This document shows, in pieces, positions 45,204 to 54,300 of a DNA stretch of 64,000 bases. The stretch's first letter is position 1. Each line of letters starts with the position of its first letter. A program made the translations under genes and the position numbers. The stretch covers positions 62,001 to 126,000 of the forward strand of contig NZ_JABCJE010000011.1 of NCBI RefSeq assembly GCF_013377535.1, written 5' to 3'. Source of the DNA: Donghicola mangrovi. Its GTDB lineage: Bacteria; Pseudomonadota; Alphaproteobacteria; Rhodobacterales; Rhodobacteraceae. Under the pieces are notes generated by a model that was given only the letters and a program-made list of their open reading frames with translations, searched no databases and was not told the DNA's origin.

Positions 45204-45638
45204 TCAGGTGCGGCGTTCGAGCTTGGTGGCGAGGTGGATCAGGCTCTCGACCTCTTTGACGCCGCGGGCGCTGCCAATCCATTCGAGGGTCCGGTCCAGC
45301 GTGGCGGTGTCGTCCGTGGCGACCTCGATGATCAGGTCATAGCGGCCAGAGGCGCTGTGGACGGCCTTGACCTCGGGTAGGGATTTGATGCGGCTGATGA
45401 TGGCGGCGTTTTCGGCCGGTTCCGTGCAAACCAGCAGGGTGCCGCTGATGGCGGGGCGGGCACCGGCGCCCAAACGGATCGAATAGCCCGCGATCACCCC
45501 CGACTTTTCCAGCCGTTCCAGACGGGCCTGAACCGTGGTGCGGGCCAGCCCGATGCGGCGGGCGATGGTCGACACGCTCATGCGGGCGTTTTCCGAGAGG
45601 GCGGCGATCAGAGCGAGGTCGGTTCCGTCAAGTTGCAT
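45204..45638 (-). CDS. Lrp/AsnC-family transcriptional regulator
   Basis: 144 residues. The N-terminal winged HTH has LDGTDLALIAALSENARMSVSTIARRIGLARTTVQARLERLEKSGVIAGY. A RAM/AsnC ligand-binding domain (VCTEPAENAAIISRIKSLPEVKAVHSASGRYDLIIEV) ends with SLIHLATKLERRT. These proteins bind amino acids and form octamers. No target gene is adjacent on its strand. The divergent neighbour across 344 bp is the DUF2235 gene, so control of that gene or of distant loci is possible. Confidence 0.9.
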   Translation of the reverse strand: MQLDGTDLALIAALSENARMSVSTIARRIGLARTTVQARLERLEKSGVIAGYSIRLGAGARPAISGTLLVCTEPAENAAIISRIKSLPEVKAVHSASGRYDLIIEVATDDTATLDRTLEWIGSARGVKEVESLIHLATKLERRT

Positions 45639-45982
45639 CGGTTTCTCTGGGCTTTGGGCGATTTGCTTTGCTGAATCTTACGATGTGACTTTGCATTTCG
45701 GCAAGGTGCTGAATCGGTGACAGTGTTGTGACCGATTTGAATGCCCGCTGGACTTGAGGCGGAACAGGTCTACTCTGAATATAAAGGGACGGGAAAAACG
45801 TCCTTTTGAATAGGACACATAAGAGGCGGCCCCGGTTGGGCCGTTTAACTAGGTACGAGACCGATGCAGGCTGGCACGGTTGGTGCAGGCCTGAGCTTTA
45901 GGGAAGCGGCACACGCTGCCGTCCGGAGTAGGGGTATCACACGGGTCCATCGCCGTTCACGCCCCTGAATGCTAGGGAGTTG
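45639..45982. other. 344-bp intergenic region between the Lrp-type gene and the DUF2235 gene
   Basis: No open frame with a start signal was found. The only visible structure is an imperfect hairpin around 45783-45806 (AAAGGGACG with CGTCCTTTT). It could terminate or attenuate a plus-strand leader. The rest shows no repeat or recognisable operator. Confidence 0.5.
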
Positions 45983-47101
45983 ATGAACCAAATGCGGTTG
46001 CGGCTGAGTGATAAGATCCTTGGTTGGCTGCGTGCCAGCCCCAAGGAGATCCATGCGCCGACAGGTTATAGCCGGCAGCCGATCACTCATGTCATCATCA
46101 TCGACGGAACGCTGTCCAGCCTGACGCTGGGCATGGAGACGAACGCGGGCCTGACCTATCGCCTGCTGCGCGAGGTCGGGATGCCCGTTTCGGTCTATTA
46201 CGAGGCCGGTATCCAGTTGAACGACTGGCGCGGCTGGAACGACGTGATGCAGGGCAAAGGGCTGAACCGGCAAATCCGGCGGGCCTATGGATACCTTGCG
46301 TCGCGCTATCATCCCGGGGATCGGGTGTTCCTGTTCGGCTATTCGCGCGGGGCCTATGCGGTGCGGTCCTTGGCTGGCGTGATCGACTCGGTCGGGCTGC
46401 TGAAGGGGCCCGAGGCCACGGTGCGCAATGTCCGCCAGATTTACCGCATCTATCAGCGCGGGGTGCACGAAGGGGATCACGGGTTCATCCGGCGGGCCTG
46501 TCACGCCGAAGTTCCGATCGAGATGATCGGCGTATGGGACACGGTCAAGGCGCTGGGGAATCGCTTGCCCTATTTCGCGGCGCGGTCGGATCTGGAGCAC
46601 GGGTTCCACGATCACCGGCTGGGGCCCTCGATCCGGCATGGGTATCAGGCGCTGGCGCTCGACGAGACCCGCGAAGGGTTCGCCCCGATTCTGTGGGAAA
46701 CCGACCCCGAGCGCGAGGTCCATGTGGAACAGGTTTGGTTCCGCGGCTCCCACGGGGATGTGGGCGGGCAACTCGGGGAGTTTCTGGAGGCGCGGCCCCT
46801 GTCGAACATCCCGCTGGTCTGGATGCTGACCAAGGCCGAGGCCTGCGGGCTGCCGTTGCCCCACGGGTGGCGGATGCGTTTCCCGACCGATGTGCGGGCG
46901 CCGTCTTTGGGGACGTGGCGCAGTTGGGGCAAGCTGTTTCTGGCGCGCAAACCGCGGGTGGTGGGGCTGGACCCCTCGGAAAGCCTGCACGATTCGGTTG
47001 CGCGGCGGCACGATGATTTCACTTGGGCCAGCGAGGCCGCGTTGACCCCGCCAAGCCCGCATCTGGCGCCGGATGTCCCGCGCGAGATGGCGGTTAGCTG
47101 A
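45983..47101 (+). CDS. DUF2235 alpha/beta hydrolase-like protein
   Basis: 372 residues from ATG 45983 behind AGGGAG. The DUF2235 fold is indicated by HVIIIDGTLSSL near residue 38 and YYEAGIQLNDWRGW. The nucleophile-elbow segment FLFGYSRGAYAVRSLAGVID has a GYSRG Ser near residue 117. Later come EMIGVWDTVKALG, QALALDETREGFAPILWE and WFRGSHGDVGGQL, with candidate Asp and His. The family includes type VI secretion phospholipases and fungal/bacterial proteins of unknown role. No T6SS genes are near and no signal peptide is present. Its last 8 bp overlap the thioesterase gene on the other strand. Confidence 0.82.
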   Translation: MNQMRLRLSDKILGWLRASPKEIHAPTGYSRQPITHVIIIDGTLSSLTLGMETNAGLTYRLLREVGMPVSVYYEAGIQLNDWRGWNDVMQGKGLNRQIRRAYGYLASRYHPGDRVFLFGYSRGAYAVRSLAGVIDSVGLLKGPEATVRNVRQIYRIYQRGVHEGDHGFIRRACHAEVPIEMIGVWDTVKALGNRLPYFAARSDLEHGFHDHRLGPSIRHGYQALALDETREGFAPILWETDPEREVHVEQVWFRGSHGDVGGQLGEFLEARPLSNIPLVWMLTKAEACGLPLPHGWRMRFPTDVRAPSLGTWRSWGKLFLARKPRVVGLDPSESLHDSVARRHDDFTWASEAALTPPSPHLAPDVPREMAVS

Positions 47102-47555
47102 TGGTCAGCATCGTGGTCGAGGCGGTGGCGTAAAGCTTGCCATCCTCGACCCCGCGCAGTTCGGCATGGGCCACACCGGTGCGGCGGCCGGCGTGATCGA
47201 CGTGACCGATGGCCTCGACCTGCATCCCGACGGGGATCGAGCGCAGGATGTTCACCTTCAGCTCCAGGGTCAGGGAATGCACGCCGGGTTTGCTGGTGCT
47301 GTTCACCGCGCCGCCAAGGGCGCTGTCCAGAATCGTTGCGTACCAGCCGCCGTGGGTCGAGCCGACCAGATTGGTGTGATCCGATTTCGGGGCGCCGCGA
47401 AGGGTGACGGTGCCGATGGCGGCGTGGGTCATCCGGTAGCCCATCGCGGCCCAGATCGGCGGCTCGGGCGAGTCGCCGTTGATGATCCGCAAAAGGTTTT
47501 CGAGCCCCGATAGCTCTGGGCTAAGGGGCGCGTCGGATGAAACAGTGTTGGTCAT
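47094..47555 (-). CDS. PaaI-family hotdog thioesterase
   Basis: A 153-residue single hotdog domain. GYRMTHAAIGTVTLRGAPKSDHTNLVGSTHGGWYATILDSALGGAVNS contains the HGG-x-x-x-x-x-x-D signature of the PaaI/YdiI thioesterases. LTLELKVNILRSIPVGMQVEAIGHVDHAGRRTGVAHAEL is the central sheet. It probably hydrolyses an acyl-CoA; the substrate is unknown. It follows metF's operon boundary on the same strand (terminator between) and converges on the DUF2235 gene with an 8-bp overlap. Confidence 0.88.
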   Translation of the reverse strand: MTNTVSSDAPLSPELSGLENLLRIINGDSPEPPIWAAMGYRMTHAAIGTVTLRGAPKSDHTNLVGSTHGGWYATILDSALGGAVNSTSKPGVHSLTLELKVNILRSIPVGMQVEAIGHVDHAGRRTGVAHAELRGVEDGKLYATASTTMLTIS

Positions 47556-47570
47556 AAGTCCTGCCGGAAA

Positions 47571-47604
47571 AGAAAAGGGGCATGTTGCAGATGCAGCATG
47601 CCCC
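47571..47604 (-). terminator. intrinsic terminator of metF
   Basis: GGGGCATG (47577-47584) pairs with CATGCCCC (47597-47604), with an inner TGCA/TGCA stem. Read on the minus strand, TTTTCTTTT follows. Confidence 0.85.
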
Positions 47605-47615
47605 GTTCTGTTCGA

Positions 47616-48482
47616 TCAGGCAACGTTCTGAAGCTTGACCTGAGGGGTGACGCCGATGGCGTGGCACACGTCGCGGGTCAGTTCGGGACGGTTCAGGGTG
47701 TAGAAGTGCAGGTCTTCGACGCCTTCGCGCAGCAGATCATCGCACAGCTCGGTGCAAAGCGCGGTGGCCAGCAGGTCCTGACGGCCATCACGGAGCGCCT
47801 TGTCAAAGGCATCGTCCAGCCATGCGGGGATCGAGGTGCCGCACGCCGCCGAGAACTTCTTAACGCCCTTCCAGTTTTCGATCGGCAGGATGCCGGGGAT
47901 GATCGGCGCGGTGATGCCCGCATCGGCGCACGCATCACGGAACCGCAAGAAGGTCTCTGCCTCGAAGAAGAACTGGGTCAGCGCCTCGGACGCACCGGCG
48001 TCCAGTTTGCGCTTCAGCCACTCAACGTCCGCTTTGTGGTCAGTCGCTTCGGGGTGCTTCTCGGGGTAGGCGCCCACACGCAGGGTGAACTTGCCGGTAT
48101 CGGCCAGCGCGCTGATCAGCTCGCAGCTGTCGGCAAAGCCTTCGGGGTGCGCTTTGAAGCCGCCCGAGCCCTTGGGCGGATCGCCGCGCAGGGCCACGAT
48201 CTGGTTGATGCCGGCCTCTGCATAAGCGTTGGCGATGTTCAGCGTCTCTTCCTTGGTGGCGTTGACGCAGGTAAGGTGAGCTGCAACAGGCAGACCGGTG
48301 GTCTTGTGCAGAGTGGTTACGGCCTCGTGGGTCAGGTCACGGGTGGTGCCACCTGCGCCGTAAGTCACTGAAATGAAACGGGGTCCCATGGGCGCCAGCA
48401 CCTGCACGGTATCCCAGAGACGGAACGAAGCTTCCAGCGACTGGGGCGGGAAGAATTCGAAGGAAATGCGCGGTGCGGTCAT
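47616..48482 (-). CDS. metF: 5,10-methylenetetrahydrofolate reductase
   Basis: A 288-residue FAD TIM-barrel enzyme reducing methylene-THF to 5-methyl-THF, the methyl donor for methionine. ISFEFFPPQSLEA holds the catalytic Glu. FISVTYGAGGTTRDLT, VAAHLTCV, QIVALRGDPPKG and FFEAETFLRFRDACADAGI are standard. An AAAGGAG ribosome-binding site precedes the ATG on the minus strand. It diverges from metR, and a perfect palindrome lies 27 bp upstream of its start codon. Confidence 0.96.
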   Translation of the reverse strand: MTAPRISFEFFPPQSLEASFRLWDTVQVLAPMGPRFISVTYGAGGTTRDLTHEAVTTLHKTTGLPVAAHLTCVNATKEETLNIANAYAEAGINQIVALRGDPPKGSGGFKAHPEGFADSCELISALADTGKFTLRVGAYPEKHPEATDHKADVEWLKRKLDAGASEALTQFFFEAETFLRFRDACADAGITAPIIPGILPIENWKGVKKFSAACGTSIPAWLDDAFDKALRDGRQDLLATALCTELCDDLLREGVEDLHFYTLNRPELTRDVCHAIGVTPQVKLQNVA

Positions 48483-48508
48483 GGATAAACTCCTTTGCTA
48501 TGTCGCTC

Positions 48509-48536
48509 TTGTCTCACAAACGTCGTTGTGAGACAA
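48509..48536. promoter_or_regulatory. palindromic operator candidate between metF and metR
   Basis: A perfect 11-bp inverted repeat, TTGTCTCACAA (48509-48519) and TTGTGAGACAA (48526-48536), has a 6-bp spacer ACGTCG. It is centred in the 93-bp divergent region, 27 bp from the metF start and 40 bp from the metR start. The T-N-A dyad fits a LysR-type site; MetR is the obvious binder. Confidence 0.75.
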
Positions 48537-48575
48537 ACTCATTATCTTCAAGATCAACATGAGCCACACATCAAG

Positions 48576-49481
48576 ATGCACATCGAATTCCGCCATTTGC
48601 GCAGCATCAAGGCTATTCACGAGGCGGGCGGTCTGGCCCGCGCCGCAGACATCCTGAACATCACCCAGTCCGCTTTGTCCCACCAGATCAAGGGCTTGGA
48701 AGAGCAGTGCGGGGTCGAACTGTTCGTGCGCAAGTCCAAGCCGATGAAATTGTCGGCCGCGGGGATGCGTCTCTTGCGTGCTGCGAACCGGATTCTTCCC
48801 GAGGTCGAAGCGATTCAGGAAGAATTTTCCGGCTTGCGCGCGGGCAAATCGGGGCGCCTGCATATCGCCATCGAATGCCATGCCTGTTTTGAATGGCTGT
48901 TCCCCGTGCTGGAAAAGTTCCGCAAGCTGTGGCCTGACGTGGATGTGGACATCCGCCCCGGTCTGGCCTTCGACGCGCTGCCCGCCTTGCAAAAAGAGGA
49001 CGTGGATGTGGTCGTCTCCTCGGACCCCGAGGATCTGAACGACGTCGTCTTCGAGCCCCTGTTCGACTATCACCCGATCTTCGTGGCCTCCAAGGACAAC
49101 CCGCTGTCCCAGAAAGCCTACATCGAGGCGACCGATTTCCGCACCGAAACGCTGATCACCTATCCGGTCGACCGCGCGCGTCTGGACATCTTTAACCAGC
49201 TTCTGGGACCGGCCAAGGTCGAGCCCGCTGCCGTGCGTCAGGCCGAACTGACCGCGGTGATCCTGCTGCTGGTGGCGTCGAACCGCGGTGTGGCTGTGCT
49301 GCCCGACTGGGTCGTCCGCGAGGTGAAATACAACAGCGATTACATCACGCGCCCGCTGACCCGTGGCGGCATCACCCGCCGTCTTTATGCCGCCTTGCGC
49401 GAAGAAGATCGCCAGAAACCCTATATGGTTGATCTGCTGCGCCTTGCGGGCGAAGAAGCCCACAAATTACAGGCCGTCTGA
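48576..49481 (+). CDS. metR: LysR-type regulator, MetR-like
   Basis: 301 residues from ATG 48576. The N-terminal LysR HTH is HIEFRHLRSIKAIHEAGGLARAADILNITQSALSHQIKGLEEQCGVELF. The effector domain contains LHIAIECHACFEWLFPVLEKFRKLWPDVDVDIRPG and VDVVVSSDPEDLNDVVFEPLFDYHPIFV. The ECHACFEW segment and position divergent from metF identify it as MetR, which activates methionine genes with homocysteine as co-effector in other proteobacteria. It probably binds the palindrome in the shared promoter. Confidence 0.9.
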   Translation: MHIEFRHLRSIKAIHEAGGLARAADILNITQSALSHQIKGLEEQCGVELFVRKSKPMKLSAAGMRLLRAANRILPEVEAIQEEFSGLRAGKSGRLHIAIECHACFEWLFPVLEKFRKLWPDVDVDIRPGLAFDALPALQKEDVDVVVSSDPEDLNDVVFEPLFDYHPIFVASKDNPLSQKAYIEATDFRTETLITYPVDRARLDIFNQLLGPAKVEPAAVRQAELTAVILLLVASNRGVAVLPDWVVREVKYNSDYITRPLTRGGITRRLYAALREEDRQKPYMVDLLRLAGEEAHKLQAV

Positions 49482-49552
49482 GCGGGAATCAGCCCTTGGC
49501 AACAGGGCGATCAACGCGTAAATGGGCGGCTTGAGACAAAGGAGCCGGATGG

Positions 49553-50344
49553 ATGCAGGGCAGCGCAAATCTGAACATCATGATCAAGGCGGCACGCAAG
49601 GCGGGCCGTTCGCTGGTCAAGGACTTCCGCGAAGTCGAAAACCTTCAGGTCTCGCGCAAGGGCGCGGGCGACTTCGTGAGCCGCGCGGACATGGCGGCAG
49701 AGCAGATCCTGCGCGAGGAACTGCTGGGTGCCCGCCCGACCTATGGCTATCTGGGCGAAGAAACCGGCGAAGTGAAGGGCGAAGACCCCACCCGTCGCTG
49801 GATCGTGGACCCGCTGGACGGCACCACCAACTTCCTGCACGGTATGCCCCACTGGGCCGTGTCGATCGCGCTGGAGCACAAGGGCCAGATCGTATCGGCC
49901 GTGGTCTTTGACCCCGCCAAGGACGAGATGTTCTTTGCCGAAAAGGGCGCGGGCTGCTGGCTGAACGACCAGAAGCGTCTGCGTGTGTCGGGCCGTCACC
50001 AGATCGTCGACTCGGTGTTTGCGACCGGCGTTCCGTGGGGCACCAAGCGCACTCTGCCTGCAACCATCCGCGACCTGTCGCGCCTGATGCCCGAATGCGC
50101 TGGTGTCCGCCGCTGGGGCGCAGCCTCGCTGGACCTGGCTTACGTGGCAGCTGGCCGTTACGAAGGCTACTGGGAACGCGAAATGTTCGCATGGGATTTC
50201 GCAGCGGGCATGCTGCTGGTTTCCGAAGCGGGCGGCATGGTCGGCCCGATCCGCGAAGGCCGTAACCCCATCGAGGACGGCGAAATTCTGGTCGCGAACC
50301 CCGACGTGTACGACCGCTTCGCCAAGATCATCCGCGAAGTCTGA
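49553..50344 (+). CDS. inositol monophosphatase family protein (SuhB-like)
   Basis: 263 residues of the Mg-dependent phosphatase superfamily. GEETGEVKGEDPTRRWIVDPLDGTTNFLHGMPHWAVSIAL gives the metal-binding Glu and the DPLDGT motif. The C-terminal WDFAAGMLLVSEAGGMVG is the second metal motif. E. coli SuhB is both an inositol-1-phosphatase and an Nus factor for rRNA transcription; which role holds here cannot be decided. It follows metR after 71 bp, with its own strong terminator. Confidence 0.92.
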   Translation: MQGSANLNIMIKAARKAGRSLVKDFREVENLQVSRKGAGDFVSRADMAAEQILREELLGARPTYGYLGEETGEVKGEDPTRRWIVDPLDGTTNFLHGMPHWAVSIALEHKGQIVSAVVFDPAKDEMFFAEKGAGCWLNDQKRLRVSGRHQIVDSVFATGVPWGTKRTLPATIRDLSRLMPECAGVRRWGAASLDLAYVAAGRYEGYWEREMFAWDFAAGMLLVSEAGGMVGPIREGRNPIEDGEILVANPDVYDRFAKIIREV

Positions 50345-50367
50345 TCACCCAGATCACCAGACATTCC

Positions 50368-50397
50368 AAAGGCCGCTCCATTCCGGGCGGCCTTTTT
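50368..50397 (+). terminator. intrinsic terminator after the SuhB-like gene
   Basis: AAAGGCCGC (50368-50376) pairs with GCGGCCTTT (50387-50395), followed by TT and CGTTG, giving a T5 run. It separates this gene from the convergent rhomboid gene. Confidence 0.88.
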
Positions 50398-50405
50398 CGT
50401 TGGGC

Positions 50406-51149
50406 TTAGTACCGCCGACGAACAGTGGGGATCCGCGTGCGCTGCCAGCTATGGCGCGGCGCAATCCCTTGGGTACGATCTTGGGCCTGCCAGAACCGGA
50501 CGCCGCCTTTGCGCCGCCACAGCCCCCAAGTCATCGCCATACCGGCCACAAAACCGCCGATATGCGCCCAATAGGCCACGCCGCCCTCATCCGTGGGCGT
50601 CCCGAGCCCGCCAAGCAGTTGCACCGCAAACCACAGACCCAGCATCAGCCAGGCGGGCACGGTGATCACCTTCCAGATGATGATCAAGATCAGCAGAATA
50701 TCGACCCGCGCCTTGGGAAACAGCAGCAGATAGCCCCCCATCACCCCCGCAATCGCCCCCGACGCCCCCACCATCGGCACCGAGCTATAGGGATCGGCCA
50801 AGACCTGCAGCAGCGCCGCCGCCACCCCCGAAGCCAGATAGAACAGCAGATACCGGACCCTCCCGAACTGCTCTTCCATGTTGTCGCCGAAGATATAGAG
50901 AAACAGCATATTCCCCGCGATATGCAGAAAACTGCCGTGCATGAACATGGACGTGACCAGCGAATACAGATGCTCCCCGTGGGTGATCATCAGCGGGAAC
51001 ATCGCGTAATCCAAGTAAACCTGACTGGCCGCAGCCTCGCCCACCAAAAGGGACCAATGGCTTAGAAACGCGACCACATTCGCGGCAATCAGCGCGTAGG
51101 TGACATAGGGCACGCGCCCCGTTGGGTTCTGGTCTCGGATCGGGAACAT
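50406..51149 (-). CDS. rhomboid-family intramembrane serine protease
   Basis: A 247-residue polytopic membrane protein. MFPIRDQNPTGRVPYVTYALI is the typical short N terminus. The LTSMFMHGSFLHIAGNMLFLYIFGDNME-type segment carries the conserved HxxxN (HIAGN with Asn80). The catalytic dyad is Ser130 in GASGAIAG and His196 in AHIGGF. Six membrane helices can be drawn. Cleavage happens inside the inner membrane; natural substrates are unknown. The C-terminal cytosolic tail is basic. Confidence 0.92.
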   Translation of the reverse strand: MFPIRDQNPTGRVPYVTYALIAANVVAFLSHWSLLVGEAAASQVYLDYAMFPLMITHGEHLYSLVTSMFMHGSFLHIAGNMLFLYIFGDNMEEQFGRVRYLLFYLASGVAAALLQVLADPYSSVPMVGASGAIAGVMGGYLLLFPKARVDILLILIIIWKVITVPAWLMLGLWFAVQLLGGLGTPTDEGGVAYWAHIGGFVAGMAMTWGLWRRKGGVRFWQAQDRTQGIAPRHSWQRTRIPTVRRRY

Positions 51150-51212
51150 ACCCTATGACATCGGCCCCACAGGCCCTCCGGTCAAGTCCCACCTCGAATT
51201 AACCTTACCCGG

Positions 51213-51264
51213 CCCTGCTTTCTCCTTGCCCAAATACTCCGGGGGTGCGGGGGCTGGCCCCCGC
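51213..51264 (-). repeat. dispersed intergenic element, copy 4, with adjoining hairpin
   Basis: On the minus strand GAGTATTTGGGCAAGGAGAA then AGCAGGG (51213-51240). It is directly preceded by a palindrome with arms GCGGGGGC and GCCCCCGC (51247-51264). The compound element fills the space between rhomboid and putA. Confidence 0.65.
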
Positions 51265-51291
51265 TGCACGCCCTCGGCAATAACCACACAT

Positions 51292-51327
51292 AAAAAAGGG
51301 CGGCGGTCCCACAGGAACCACCGCCCC
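51292..51327 (-). terminator. intrinsic terminator of putA
   Basis: On the minus strand GGGCGG...CCGCCC arms with an extended inner stem (GGTTCC/GGGACC) are followed by six T (51292-51297). Confidence 0.9.
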
Positions 51328-51349
51328 AGTCAGGGGGGACTGGCTGCGG

Positions 51350-54300
51350 TTACGACGACGCAGCCAGAAGCGCGGCGTTTCCACCCGCCGCAGTGGTGTC
51401 CACACAAACATGGCGCTCGTGACGGGCATGGCCTGTGTCAGGCAGGCCGGTGATCAGGGGCAGGATCGGGCCGATGCGATAGCTCAGCGCCACGCCATAG
51501 GCGCGGGCCTGCGCCGCATCGCCCCAATAGACCACGCCGGAAATGCCGCGCAGTTTGGTCAGCGCCTCGGGGCTGACCGCGCCGGTTGCGGCCACGGCCA
51601 CACCGCCAAGGGACCGGATCGCCGCTGCTTGTTCAGCAGCGAGCGCCGCCGTTGGCCCAAGGCACAACACCGGCGGGCGGGCCATGGCGGTCAGGCGGTT
51701 CGACTCGCCGGTTGGGCCGGGCAGAGTGATGGTGGTCGGGGCGGGGCCTTCGCCCGCTTGGTCCACCAGTTTCTGCAGGTCTGCGTCGGTCATCGGAACC
51801 GGCCACTCGGCGGCCTGCGCGGGGGCGGGGCGCTGGGTGAAACGGGTCAGATAGTTCGGACCGCCCGCTTTCGGACCGGTGCCCGACAGGCCTTCGCCGC
51901 CAAAGGGTTGGCTGCCCACGATCGCGCCGATCTGGTTGCGGTTTACATAGATGTTGCCCGCGTGGACGGCCTCGGTCACGTGCTGCACGCGGTCGTCGAT
52001 CCGCGTTTGCAGGCCAAAGGTCAGGCCATAGCCCGTGCCGTTAATGTCCGCGATGACTTGGTCCAACTCACCGGCCTTGAAGGTCGCCAGATGTAGCACG
52101 GGGCCAAAGATTTCGCGCTCCATCTCCTTGATCGAGCCGACGCGCAGCAACGTGGGGCGGGCAAAGGTGCCTTCGCTCGGGGTGTCCAGTTGGTGCAACA
52201 CGCGGCCTTGGGCGCGGGCGGTTTCGATATAGGTCTGGATGCCGGACTGCGCCTCTTCGTCGATCACGGGGCCGACGTCGGTGCTGATGTCCCACGGGTT
52301 GCCGACGGTCAGGGTGTTCATCGCGCCGATCAGCATTTTCTGCAGGTTCGGAGCGATATCTTCCTGCACATAGAGGCACCGCAGGGCCGAGCAGCGCTGG
52401 CCCGCAGATTGGAAGGCGCTTTCGATCACGGCTTGGACGGCCTGTTCGGGCAGAGCGGTGCTGTCCACGATCATCGCGTTCAGGCCGCCAGTTTCCGCGA
52501 TCAGCGGGGCGCCGGGGGCCATGTGTTTCGCCATGGCACTACGGATTTTCAGCGCGGTTTCGGTCGAGCCGGTAAAGGCCACGCCGCCCACGCGGGCGTC
52601 CGAGGTCAGCGCCGCGCCCACGTCTCCCGCACCGGGTAGAAGCTGCAGGGCAGTCGCGGGAACGCCAGCCTCGTGCATCAGCTCTACGGCGCGGAAGGCG
52701 ATCAGGGGCGTCTGCTCGGCGGGTTTGGCCAGAACGGCGTTGCCGGTGGCCAGTGCGGCGGACACCTGACCGGTGAAGATCGCCAAGGGGAAGTTCCACG
52801 GCGAAATGCAGGTGAAGGTGCCCACCGGCGCGGCCTCGGGCGCGTTGGCGGCGTAGTAGCGCAGGAAATCGACGGCCTCGCGCAGTTCGGCGATGGCATC
52901 GGGCAGGGACTTGCCAGCCTCGCGGCTGATCAGAGCGAAAAGCTCGCCGTAGTTTGCTTCGAACAGGTCGGCGGCGCGGTTCAGCACGGCGGCGCGGGTG
53001 GCACGGTCTGCAGTCCAAGGGGTGGCGGCGGACAGGGCGGTCTCCACGTCGGCGCTAGAGGCAAAGCGCACTTGGCCGGGGGTGTCGGCGGGCACGGCCG
53101 GGTTGTCCACGGTCAGCGCAGGTTGGGGTGCTGCGGTGCCAGCGAGCAAGGGCGCGGCGTGCCACTGGTGGGCGCGCCAGACGTTTCGGTCGTGTTCCAC
53201 GGTGGTCAGGGTTTGGGCGTGCTCGATGTCCCAACCCATCGAGTTGGCGCGGGCGCCGAACAGTTCGGGTCCCGTCAGCAGGTGCGCGGGGCGGCCCGCA
53301 ACCGCGTCGAACGGGTCAGAGGCGACGACCGAGGGCGGCACCGCTTCGTTCACGATCTGGTTCACGAACGAGCTGTTCGCGCCGTTTTCCAAGAGGCGGC
53401 GGACCAGATAGGCCAGCAGATCTCGGTGGGCCCCAACCGGTGCGTAGATGCGGCAGCGGGTCTGTTCATTCGTATGCACGATGTCGTGCAGGCTCTCGCC
53501 CATGCCATGCAGGCGCTGGAACTCGAAGCTGTCACGGTCGTTGCCCGCATAGTGCAGCACGGCCTGAACGGTGTGCGCGTTGTGGGTGGCGAACTGGGGG
53601 TAGATGCGGTCGGTCATCGACAGCAGCTTCTTGGCGTTCGCGATGTAGCTGATGTCGGTGGCGTGCTTGTCGGTAAAGACGGGGAAATCGCTGACACCCA
53701 TGACTTGGGCGTGCTTGATTTCGGTGTCCCAATAGGCGCCCTTGACCAGACGGACCATGATCTTGCGATCAAGGCGCTGGGCGGTCTCATAGAGCCAGTC
53801 GATCGCATCACCGGCGCGTTTGCCATAGGCTTGGACGACGATGCCAAAGCCCTCCCATCCGGCGAGACGGGGATCGGCCATGGTGGCCTCGATCACCTCG
53901 AGCGATAGGGCCAGACGGTTGGCCTCTTCTGCGTCGATGTTCAGGCCCATGCCGGCTTCGGCGGCTTGGACGCACAGCTTGGTCAGACGTTCCACCAGCA
54001 GGGGCATCATCGCGTCCCGCTGCGCCACGGTATAGCGCGGATGCAGGGCCGAGAGTTTGACCGAAATGCCGGGGTTCTTGCGGATGTCCTGATGGGTGCA
54101 GGCGCTGGCGATGGCAGTGATCGCACGGGAATAGGCGGTGAAGTAGCGCTCTGCATCCTCGTAGGTGCGGGCGGCCTCGCCGAGCATGTCGTAGGAGTAG
54201 GTGTAGCCGCGCTCTTCCATCTTGGCGGCGCGTTTCATGGCGGCTTCGATGTTCTCACCCAGCACGAACTGGCGGCCCATTTCCTTCATCGCGCGGCCGA

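Noticed and set aside
45783-45806. Possible terminator or attenuator in the 344-bp gap
   Set aside because: The stem is imperfect and there is no gene on the plus strand just upstream to terminate; recorded only as a note in the intergenic entry.
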